From: an uncultured Blautia sp.
GTDB taxonomy: Bacteria; Bacillota; Clostridia; Lachnospirales; Lachnospiraceae
Reading direction: 5' to 3'
Length of the DNA stretch: 34,513 nt
NCBI GenBank assembly: GCA_944384185.1
Contig: CALWSM010000009.1
Span: 1 to 34,513, forward strand
The notes under the pieces were generated by a model. The model was not told the DNA's origin, did not search any database, and saw only the letters and a list, made by a program, of their open reading frames with translations. A program made the translations under genes and the position numbers. Below are positions 22,287 to 29,215 of the stretch, in pieces; positions within the stretch are counted from its first letter, which is position 1, and the number at the start of each line of letters is the position of its first letter.

Positions 22287-24461
22287 ATGGCAAAAAAGAA
22301 CAGAAATCCGAACAGAACTTCTCAGAAACTGATTCCCCAGAAGGAGTATCTCCTGCTGGAGGATTTTGCCGGGATCGAGATCGAATCCGGGGATAATATA
22401 AAGCCTATCGACGAAGTCAATGGTTTTAAGATACGGCCGGGCTTTTATGAGATCAACGGAGCCTCCGCCCTGCCGGAAGGGGTAAACTTTACTCTGGTTA
22501 CCTGCTCCGGCACTTCCTGTGAACTTCTGTTATTTCACAGAAAGGCTCAGATTCCCTACGCCAGGATCCCCTTCCCGCCGGATTACCGGGTGGGGAATGT
22601 GTATTCCATGTTTGTCTTCGGTCTGAAGGCCGATGAATTTGAATATGCCTATTCCATCGACGGTCCCTGGGATCCCTCCAAAGGGCTGCTTTTCGACAGG
22701 GACAAATATCTTCTGGATCCTTATGCCAAGGCTGTTACAGGTCAGAGCGAGTGGGGAAAACAGCTTGCAGGAGGAGCCTTTTACAAAGCCAGAGTTGTCC
22801 ACAATGATTTCCGCTGGGAAATCCCCAAAAAGAAGCCTGTCCTGCCCGGCCTTCAGGACTGCATCATCTATGAGATGCATGTCCGGGGATTTACCCGGCA
22901 TGAAAGCTCCGGCGTAAAATACCCGGGCACTTTTGAGGGGATACGTGAGAAGATCCCGTATCTGCTGGATCTGGGGATCAATGCGGTAGAGCTTATGCCG
23001 GTATTTGAGTTTGATGAAACCCGGAATATGCGTACTGTAAACGGCCGGAAGCTTCTGGATTACTGGGGCTATAATCCGGTATGCTTTTTTGCGCCGAATA
23101 CCAGTTATGCCTCTGAGCAGGAGTATAACCGGGAAGGGACAGAGCTGAAGCGTCTGATCCGGGAACTTCATAAAAACGGGATCAAGGTGATCCTGGACGT
23201 GGTTTTCAACCATACGGCGGAAGGAAATGAGGAAGGGCCTTTTTTCTCTTTCAAAGGCTTTGACAACAATGTTTATTATATGCTGACGCCTGATGGGAAA
23301 TATTATAATTTCAGCGGCTGCGGAAATACGCTGAACTGCAACCATCCTATGGTAAGAGACCTGATCCTGAACTGTCTCCGCTACTGGACCACCAGCTACC
23401 ACGTAGACGGCTTCCGGTTTGATCTGGCTTCTATCCTGGGAAGAAGCGAAGATTCCTCCCCTATGAGCCGGCCGCCTCTTCTGGAAAGACTGGCCTATGA
23501 TCCGATCCTGTACAGTACCGATCTTATCGCCGAGGCCTGGGACGCAGGAGGGCTTTATCAGGTGGGAAGCTTCCCTTCCTGGAACCGGTGGGCAGAGTGG
23601 AACGGAAAATACCGGGACGATCTGCGGAGCTTCCTGAAAGGCGACGGGAGCCTGGCCAAAGCGGCGGCTATGCGTATCCTGGGCTCTCCGGATCTTTATC
23701 CCAGAGAAAAAAGAGGAGACCATGCCTCTGTAAACTTTATCACCTGCCATGACGGGTTTACACTTTATGACCTTTATTCCTATAACCAGAAACACAATGA
23801 AGATAACGGGTGGGAAAACACCGACGGGACCAATGACAACCGAAGCTGGAACTGCGGAGAAGAAGGAGAGACCAAAAATCCGGAGATCCTCCGTCTCCGC
23901 CGCCAGCTTATGAAAAACGCCTGTGCGGTGCTGATGTGCAGCCGGGGCACGCCTATGTTCCCGGCCGGTGATGAATTTGGCAACACACAGTTTGGAAACA
24001 ACAATCCCTACTGCCAGGACAACGAAATCTCCTGGCTGAACTGGGCGCAGTTAAAGGATAACGAAGAGATTTTTGAATTTTTCAGATTTATGATACATTT
24101 CCGGAAAGACCATACGATCCTGAGAAAGGATACCCTTCCCAGTTCCAGCGGCTTCCCGTTTCTCAGTCTGCATGGTAGGGAACCCTGGCAGAACGGGTAT
24201 GATGAGCATACCAGGACCATAGGCGTTATGTTTGCAGGACAGGAAGAAGATGGAAGAGAAGATATCCTGTATCTGGGGATCAACGCCTGGTGGGAACCGG
24301 TGCAAATAGAACTTCCCAGGCTTCCCCGGGGATTCTGCTGGGTACCCCTTGCCGATACCTCCAGAGGCAGAGAAGCTGTGATACAGGGAGAGGAACTGCT
24401 GGAGCAGAATATCTATGTTATGAATCCCAGAAGTGTGTGTATCTGCAGCGGAAAAAAATGA
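22287..24461 (+). CDS. glgX: Glycogen debranching enzyme GlgX / isoamylase (GH13)
   Basis: The enzyme hydrolyses alpha-1,6 branches of glycogen or limit dextrins in the cytoplasm; there is no signal peptide. The 724-residue protein has a CBM48-type N-terminal domain at about 25-140 (FTLVTCSGTSCELLLFHR, YAYSIDGPWDP) and a GH13 barrel from about 185. Catalytic residues are nucleophile D379 in VDGFRFDLAS, acid/base E416 in LIAEAWDAGG and D489 in CHDGFTLYDL. YNQKHNEDNGWENTDG is characteristic of GlgX and isoamylase rather than pullulanase. AAAGGAGCG lies before the ATG. No other glycogen gene is adjacent. The stop codon touches the -35 box of the next gene's promoter. Confidence 0.94.
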   Translation: MAKKNRNPNRTSQKLIPQKEYLLLEDFAGIEIESGDNIKPIDEVNGFKIRPGFYEINGASALPEGVNFTLVTCSGTSCELLLFHRKAQIPYARIPFPPDYRVGNVYSMFVFGLKADEFEYAYSIDGPWDPSKGLLFDRDKYLLDPYAKAVTGQSEWGKQLAGGAFYKARVVHNDFRWEIPKKKPVLPGLQDCIIYEMHVRGFTRHESSGVKYPGTFEGIREKIPYLLDLGINAVELMPVFEFDETRNMRTVNGRKLLDYWGYNPVCFFAPNTSYASEQEYNREGTELKRLIRELHKNGIKVILDVVFNHTAEGNEEGPFFSFKGFDNNVYYMLTPDGKYYNFSGCGNTLNCNHPMVRDLILNCLRYWTTSYHVDGFRFDLASILGRSEDSSPMSRPPLLERLAYDPILYSTDLIAEAWDAGGLYQVGSFPSWNRWAEWNGKYRDDLRSFLKGDGSLAKAAAMRILGSPDLYPREKRGDHASVNFITCHDGFTLYDLYSYNQKHNEDNGWENTDGTNDNRSWNCGEEGETKNPEILRLRRQLMKNACAVLMCSRGTPMFPAGDEFGNTQFGNNNPYCQDNEISWLNWAQLKDNEEIFEFFRFMIHFRKDHTILRKDTLPSSSGFPFLSLHGREPWQNGYDEHTRTIGVMFAGQEEDGREDILYLGINAWWEPVQIELPRLPRGFCWVPLADTSRGREAVIQGEELLEQNIYVMNPRSVCICSGKK

Positions 24462-24492
24462 TTGACCTGTAGTGAACTCTAAGAACTATAAT
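24462..24492 (+). promoter_or_regulatory. MerR-type promoter of the DUF3737 gene (19-bp spacer with dyad)
   Basis: TTGACC (24462-24467) and TATAAT (24487-24492) are separated by 19 bp, with the dyad CCTGTAGTGAACTCTAAG (24466-24483) in the spacer. The dyad has the same AGT-NN-ACTC core as the promoters at 8190 and 25372. The -35 begins at the base after the glgX stop. Confidence 0.7.
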
Positions 24493-24534
24493 AGCAGAGT
24501 GGACAGGGATTCTGAGGAAAGGAGAACTATAAAA

Positions 24535-25371
24535 ATGGAACAAATTGAAAATAAAACCTTTGATATGGAAAGAGCCCTTTATGGCAGCCATGAATTATCC
24601 GTAAAAAACTGTTCTTTTGACGGTCCGGCAGACGGAGAAAGCGCATTAAAGGAGAGCAGTGATATAAATGTGGAGCATTGCTTCTGTAACCTGCGCTATC
24701 CCTTCTGGCATGACCACCGGCTGAAGATCACAGATTCGGAAATGACCCCGCTGTGCCGGGCAGCGCTGTGGTATTCCGACCATATAGAGATCACCGGCAC
24801 AAAGCTTCATGGCATCAAGGCCTTAAGAGAATGCAGGGATGTTCTCATGAAAAACTGCCACATTCTCTCACCGGAGTTCGGCTGGTCCGTAAAAAATCTG
24901 AGAATGGAGGACTGCAGTGCGGAAAGCGAATATTTTATGATGCGGTCTCAGGAGCTTCAGTTCCGTCAGTTGAAAATGAAAGGGAAGTATTCTTTCCAGT
25001 ATATCGAAGACGCTGTATTTGAAGACTGTGAGCTGGATACCAAGGACGCCTTCTGGCATGCAAAAAATGTGCATGTGAAAAACAGCGTAGTGAAGGGGGA
25101 ATACCTGGCCTGGTACAGCGACGGGCTGACCCTGGAAAACTGTAAGATCATCGGCACACAGCCTTTGTGCTACTGCAAGAATCTGAAACTGATCAACTGT
25201 GAAATGAGGGATACCGATCTGAGCTTTGAAAAGTCTCAGGTGGAGGCAGTCATCACTGCTCCTGTGATCAGCATTAAAAATCCCCTTTCCGGATATATCC
25301 GGGTTCCTGAAGTCGGAGAGATCATCCGGGATGATGAAAATTCCAAATGTGAGATTATCCTCACAAAATAA
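24535..25371 (+). CDS. DUF3737 family protein, predicted right-handed beta-helix
   Basis: The 278-residue protein is built of short repeating strands such as LSVKNCSFDGPADGES, INVEHCFCNLRYPFWHD, LTLENCKIIGTQPLCYC and LKLINCEMRDTDLSF, each with an N-C or D-C turn, as in pectate-lyase-like beta-helices. DUF3737 has no proven activity. It is very often encoded beside MerR regulators, aldo/keto reductases and flavodoxins, as here, which hints at a stress response. No secretion signal is seen, so it is cytoplasmic. The ATG at 24535 has AAAGGAGAA before it; an upstream GTG at 24472 lies inside the operator and is rejected. It ends exactly where the next MerR-type promoter begins. Confidence 0.9.
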   Translation: MEQIENKTFDMERALYGSHELSVKNCSFDGPADGESALKESSDINVEHCFCNLRYPFWHDHRLKITDSEMTPLCRAALWYSDHIEITGTKLHGIKALRECRDVLMKNCHILSPEFGWSVKNLRMEDCSAESEYFMMRSQELQFRQLKMKGKYSFQYIEDAVFEDCELDTKDAFWHAKNVHVKNSVVKGEYLAWYSDGLTLENCKIIGTQPLCYCKNLKLINCEMRDTDLSFEKSQVEAVITAPVISIKNPLSGYIRVPEVGEIIRDDENSKCEIILTK

Positions 25372-25402
25372 TTGACTTGAAGTTTACTCCAGGGATTATA
25401 AT
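25372..25402 (+). promoter_or_regulatory. MerR-type promoter of the aldo/keto reductase gene (19-bp spacer with dyad)
   Basis: TTGACT (25372-25377) and TATAAT (25397-25402) are separated by 19 bp, with the dyad CTTGAAGTTTACTCCAGG (25376-25393; 6 of 8 arm positions match) in the spacer. This is the clearest member of the three-promoter set. Confidence 0.75.
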
Positions 25403-25440
25403 GATCAAAGACACATGAAAAGCATAAAGGAGGCAAAATT

Positions 25441-26574
25441 ATGATCTACAAAGAGTTTCAGGATCTGAAGTTATCTGCTCTTGGAATGGGCGCTATGCGT
25501 CTCCCGGTGGTAGACGGAAATGATTCCAAGATCGACGAAGCTGCGGTAAAAGAAATGGTTGCCTATGCTATGGAGCAGGGGGTAAATTATTACGATACGG
25601 CATGGGGCTATCACGATGGAAATTCCGAGCTGGCAATGGGAAGAGTTTTAAAAGAATACCCGAGAGACAGTTTTTACCTGGCTACGAAATTTCCCGGCTA
25701 TGATCTTGCCAATATGGATAAGGTCGAAGAGATCTTTGAGAAACAGCTGGAAAAATGTCAGGTGGAATACTTTGATTTCTATCTGTTCCACAATGTATGC
25801 GAAATGAATATTGACGCATATCTGGATGAAAGTCACGGGATTTATGCCTATCTGATGAAACAGAAAGAGAAGGGGAGAATCCGTCATCTGGGATTTTCTG
25901 CCCATGGCAGCTATGAGGTTATGAAGCGTTTTCTGGATAAATATGGAAAGAGCATGGAGTTCTGCCAGATCCAGTTAAATTATTTAGACTGGAGCTTCCA
26001 GGACGCCAAGGCAAAAGTAGAGCTTCTGAAAAAGTATAACATTCCGGTATGGGTCATGGAGCCTTTGAGAGGCGGACGGCTGGCCGCCCTCACCGAGGAA
26101 GAGGAGGCCGGATTGAAGGCCATGCGGCCGGAAGAGGGAATTCCTGCCTGGGCCTTCCGCTTCCTGCAGTCTATACCGGAGGTTACGGTAGTGCTGTCCG
26201 GTATGTCCAACATGGAGCAGTTGAAGGATAATATACATACTTTCCAGGAAGAGAAGCCTCTGTCAGAGGAAGAAATGAAAAATCTCCTGACAATGGCGGA
26301 GAAAATGGTGCAGAAGATCGTCCTTCCCTGTACGGCCTGCCATTACTGTGTCAGCCACTGTCCCCAGGAGCTGGATATCCCGACTCTGCTGGCCCTGTAT
26401 AACGAACACTGCTTTACCAAAGGCGGATTTATTGCACCTATGGCTCTGTCCTCCTATCCTGAGGATAAGCTGCCAAGCGCCTGCATAGGCTGCAGAAGCT
26501 GTGAAGAAGTCTGTCCTCAGCAGATCAAAGTATCCGAAGCTATGGCGGACTTTGCAGAAAAATTAAATATGTAA
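25441..26574 (+). CDS. Aldo/keto reductase with C-terminal two-cluster ferredoxin domain
   Basis: The N-terminal 280 residues form an aldo/keto reductase barrel with the catalytic tetrad D52, Y57 (NYYDTAWGYHDG), K83 (LATKFPG) and H117 (FYLFHNV). The C-terminal 90 residues carry two cluster motifs: C297-X2-C300-X2-C303-X3-C307 and C348-X2-C351-X2-C354-X3-C358, both ending in CPQ. The 377-residue fusion is common in strict anaerobes and may pass electrons from ferredoxin to carbonyls rather than using only NADPH. AAAGGAGG precedes the ATG. Its MerR-type promoter suggests induction by a reactive carbonyl, thiol or redox signal. It is followed by a large hairpin terminator. Confidence 0.94.
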   Translation: MIYKEFQDLKLSALGMGAMRLPVVDGNDSKIDEAAVKEMVAYAMEQGVNYYDTAWGYHDGNSELAMGRVLKEYPRDSFYLATKFPGYDLANMDKVEEIFEKQLEKCQVEYFDFYLFHNVCEMNIDAYLDESHGIYAYLMKQKEKGRIRHLGFSAHGSYEVMKRFLDKYGKSMEFCQIQLNYLDWSFQDAKAKVELLKKYNIPVWVMEPLRGGRLAALTEEEEAGLKAMRPEEGIPAWAFRFLQSIPEVTVVLSGMSNMEQLKDNIHTFQEEKPLSEEEMKNLLTMAEKMVQKIVLPCTACHYCVSHCPQELDIPTLLALYNEHCFTKGGFIAPMALSSYPEDKLPSACIGCRSCEEVCPQQIKVSEAMADFAEKLNM

Positions 26575-26594
26575 AATAAGCAGGACATCAAGAC

Positions 26595-26658
26595 TATGCT
26601 CCCTTCTAAGCGACAAGTTTTTATTATTTCACTTGTACGCCTGGAGGGAGCATATTTT
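26595..26658 (+). terminator. Large two-part hairpin terminator after the aldo/keto reductase
   Basis: TATGCTCCCT (26595-26604) pairs perfectly with AGGGAGCATA (26645-26654), then TTTT. The 40-nt apex holds a second helix, GCGACAAGT with ACTTGTACGC, with one bulge. This is a probable terminator, though the apex is unusually long. Confidence 0.65.
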
Positions 26659-26714
26659 GATTATACGCTTATGCCGGAGGAGGTGCGGAAAAAGTCGAAA
26701 AACCGGGAACCTGG

Positions 26715-26743
26715 TTGAATTTTTTACCGTTATGTGCTACATT
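26715..26743 (+). promoter_or_regulatory. Sigma-A promoter of the DUF3440 gene
   Basis: TTGAAT (26715-26720) and TACATT (26738-26743) are separated by 17 bp, about 55 nt before the ATG at 26801. The stretch 26659-26714 before it holds nothing else I can name. Confidence 0.55.
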
Positions 26744-26800
26744 ATCCATCATAGGAATTGGAAATATATGGTAATATTCAAGCACAGGGGGAATACATAA

Positions 26801-28123
26801 ATGGTGCGCAAATATCAGGAACAGAATGTGTATGAATCTCTGATGGACCGTTTTAAGCTTCTTTTTGAAGAATTTGATAATATCTACATCTCATTCTCCG
26901 GAGGAAAAGACAGCGGTCTGCTTTTGAACCAGGTTTTAGACTATCGGGATCAATATTATCCGGGAAAGCCCATCGGCGTCTTCCACCAGGATTTTGAAGC
27001 CCAGTATACGGTGACGACAGAATATATCGAACGGACTTTTGAAAAGATCAAGGATCAGGTAGAACCCTACTGGGTATGTCTTCCTATGGCTACCCGTACA
27101 GCTCTCAGCAGCTATGAGATGTTCTGGTATCCCTGGGACGATAAGAAACAGGAACTCTGGGTAAGGGAAATGCCCAGGCATGAATATGTGATCAATCTGG
27201 AGAATAATCCTATCCGGACCTACCGGTATAAAATGCACCAGGAGGATCTGGCCAAGCAGTTCGGCAGATGGTACCGGGTAGCTCACGGAACGAAAAAGAC
27301 GGTGTGTCTTTTAGGTATGAGAGCGGACGAATCCCTTCAGAGATACAGCGGATTCCTCAATAAGAAGTATAATTACAAAGATGAGTGCTGGATCAGCAAA
27401 CAGTTCAAAGACGTATGGTGTGCGTCTCCTCTTTATGACTGGTCCACAAACGATATCTGGCATGCCTATGCGGTCTTTGGCTATGATTATAATGAATTGT
27501 ATGATCTGTATTATAAAGCCGGTCTGAAGCCTTCCCAGATGAGGGTAGCCTCTCCTTTCAACGACTATTCCAAAGATTCTTTAAATCTGTACCGGGTGAT
27601 CGATCCGGAGATCTGGACCAGGCTGGTAGGCCGGGTCCGGGGAGCCAATTTTGCCTCCATATACGGCCGGACAAAGGCTATGGGCTACCGGAACGTCACT
27701 CTGCCGGAGGGACATACCTGGAAATCCTACACCATGTTTCTCTTAGATACCCTTCCGGTACTTCTGCGGAATAACTATGTAAAAAAATTCAATACCTCCA
27801 TACAGTTCTGGCACGAAACCGGCGGGGGATTAGATGAAGAAGTGATCAAAGAGCTGGAGGAACATGGCTATCAGATCAAACGGAACGGCGTGTCCAATTA
27901 TACAAAAAAGAAAAAATCCCGGGTGATCTTTATCGGAAAGATCCCGGACGACACAGACGACATTAAATCTAGCAAGGATATCCCCAGCTGGAAGCGGATG
28001 TGTTACTGCATTTTGAAAAACGACCACACCTGCCGCTTTATGGGCTTCGGTCTGACCCGGCAGCAGCAGAAGAGAGTAGATGTGATCCGTGAAAAATATA
28101 AAAGTCTGGAGGATATTGAATAA
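26801..28123 (+). CDS. DUF3440 phosphoadenosine-phosphosulfate-reductase-like protein (IbrA-like)
   Basis: The 440-residue protein starts with a PP-loop ATP-pyrophosphatase motif, IYISFSGGKDSGLLLNQ, as in PAPS reductases and DndC. This is followed by GVFHQDFEAQYTVTTEYIE, a PAPS-reductase-like second motif, and LGMRADESLQRYSGF. Residues 270-440 match the DUF3440 part seen in IbrA of E. coli, where IbrA and the ParB-like IbrB affect expression of other genes by an unknown mechanism. It therefore probably adenylates a substrate, not necessarily reducing PAPS. No ibrB gene follows: only a 19-codon frame and then a convergent AraC gene. An AGGGGGAAT site precedes the ATG. Confidence 0.88.
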   Translation: MVRKYQEQNVYESLMDRFKLLFEEFDNIYISFSGGKDSGLLLNQVLDYRDQYYPGKPIGVFHQDFEAQYTVTTEYIERTFEKIKDQVEPYWVCLPMATRTALSSYEMFWYPWDDKKQELWVREMPRHEYVINLENNPIRTYRYKMHQEDLAKQFGRWYRVAHGTKKTVCLLGMRADESLQRYSGFLNKKYNYKDECWISKQFKDVWCASPLYDWSTNDIWHAYAVFGYDYNELYDLYYKAGLKPSQMRVASPFNDYSKDSLNLYRVIDPEIWTRLVGRVRGANFASIYGRTKAMGYRNVTLPEGHTWKSYTMFLLDTLPVLLRNNYVKKFNTSIQFWHETGGGLDEEVIKELEEHGYQIKRNGVSNYTKKKKSRVIFIGKIPDDTDDIKSSKDIPSWKRMCYCILKNDHTCRFMGFGLTRQQQKRVDVIREKYKSLEDIE

Positions 28124-28175
28124 GGATATCAAGTTCGGCAAAGCCTGGGTTCCGGCAGAAGATGAGGAACCGTAA
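28116..28175 (+). CDS. Possible 19-codon microORF overlapping the DUF3440 stop
   Basis: A TTG at 28116 opens a frame, NKDIKFGKAWVPAEDEEP, ending in TAA at 28173-28175. GGAGGA lies directly before it but too close for good initiation. It reads like the tail of a protein, so it may instead be a decayed continuation of DUF3440 or of a lost partner gene such as ibrB. It could be chance. Confidence 0.2.
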   Translation: MNKDIKFGKAWVPAEDEEP

Positions 28176-28187
28176 TCTTAAAGGAAA

Positions 28188-28994
28188 CTATATCTGTTTT
28201 CTGAACTGGGAAGGAGAAATCCCGGTAATATTTTTGAAAACCCGGTTAAAATGGGTGATATTGGAAAATCCTGTTTCCCGGCTGATTTCTGTAATACTCT
28301 GGTTTGTCTCCAGAAGCTTTCGCTGGGCGTTCATGATCCGGGTTACATTCAGATATTGGATAATCGTGGCGTTTGTGTGTTTTTTAAATTCTCTGCACAG
28401 ATAATAGGGACTGAGATAAAAAGTCTGGGAAAGCTGTTCAAGAGTGATCTCTTTATCAAAATTCGTATGGATAAAATGAAGCACTTCTCCGATCCTGTCC
28501 AGTTTTTTCACCCGTTCCGGCTTTTCCAGATTTCTGACAGTCCTTAAAAGGAGACTGTTCAGCTGGTTTGTCATATACTCTTCGGATAGCAGCGCTGGAT
28601 TTTTCTGTTCTTCCAGTATTTCGCAAAGAATCCTGTGCACAAATAATCCTTCCTGTCTTTCCGGTTTGTAAACGCCTGCTCCTGCTTCAAGGATACTCCG
28701 GAGTTCTTCCGACAGGACTTTATCAGGAGCAAAATAAAGCACCAGTCTTTTAAACGGCATATTCTGGTCGCCAAACGAGCGATGCATGCTGTAAGGCGCA
28801 AAGATCATAAACTGGCCGGGATACATCTTATACATTTCATCCTGAAGCATATGAAAACGTTCTCCGCTTTCCAGATAGTAAAGCTCAAAATATTCATGAT
28901 AGTGAGATTTTACCATGTTATCATTTATTCCCTGAATCCTTTCACAGGCAATCTTTTTTCCCTGAGCCATCATAATTCCGGCCTGATCGATCAT
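28188..28994 (-). CDS. AraC-family transcriptional regulator
   Basis: The 268-residue protein has an N-terminal cupin-like sensor domain at about 1-150 (KSHYHEYFELYYLESGERFHM, MYPGQFMIFAPYSMHR) and a C-terminal AraC double helix-turn-helix at about 165-268 (ITLEQLSQTFYLSPYYLCREFKKHT, then SITEISRETGFSNITHFNRVFKNITGISP). The sensor's histidine-rich HYHEYFELYY strand is typical of sugar-responsive members. It is divergent from the GH31-TRAP operon, whose local activator it probably is. GAGGGAGGA lies just before the ATG at 28994. The inducer may be the sugar carried by the TRAP system or released by GH31. Confidence 0.92.
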   Translation of the reverse strand: MIDQAGIMMAQGKKIACERIQGINDNMVKSHYHEYFELYYLESGERFHMLQDEMYKMYPGQFMIFAPYSMHRSFGDQNMPFKRLVLYFAPDKVLSEELRSILEAGAGVYKPERQEGLFVHRILCEILEEQKNPALLSEEYMTNQLNSLLLRTVRNLEKPERVKKLDRIGEVLHFIHTNFDKEITLEQLSQTFYLSPYYLCREFKKHTNATIIQYLNVTRIMNAQRKLLETNQSITEISRETGFSNITHFNRVFKNITGISPSQFRKQI

Positions 28995-29176
28995 AGGCTT
29001 TCCTCCCTCTTGTCAAAATTCATACTTTTTCCCTCTCTCAAATTCTGTTTTTCGTTTATTTATCCTGTCGAAATCCTCTGCTCCGAATGTAAATCGGGCA
29101 AGAAATGTAAAAAGAAGGGAATAAATACGCAATTTCTGTATAGTTTTCAAGGATTTATTCAAATATTATATTACCA

Positions 29177-29190
29177 TAAAACCGGTTTTA
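29177..29190 (+). promoter_or_regulatory. 14-bp perfect palindrome, candidate operator of the GH31-TRAP operon
   Basis: TAAAACCGGTTTTA is a perfect even palindrome with a central CCGG, as in LacI-family operators. It begins 5 nt after a TATATT -10-like box (29167-29172), so it would cover the transcription start. The rest of the 221-bp divergent gap (28995-29215) is A+T-rich and should hold the AraC site, which I could not fix. Confidence 0.5.
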
Positions 29191-29215
29191 AAGCAAAAAG
29201 AAGGAGGCAAGATCT

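Noticed and set aside
22530..23795. A 421-codon frame on the minus strand opposite glgX
   Set aside because: GlgX in the other strand has all catalytic residues; the antisense frame has no domain and is a composition shadow.
24472..24534. N-terminal extension of DUF3737 from a GTG at 24472
   Set aside because: The codon is inside the promoter dyad, upstream of the -10 box, so it would not be transcribed.
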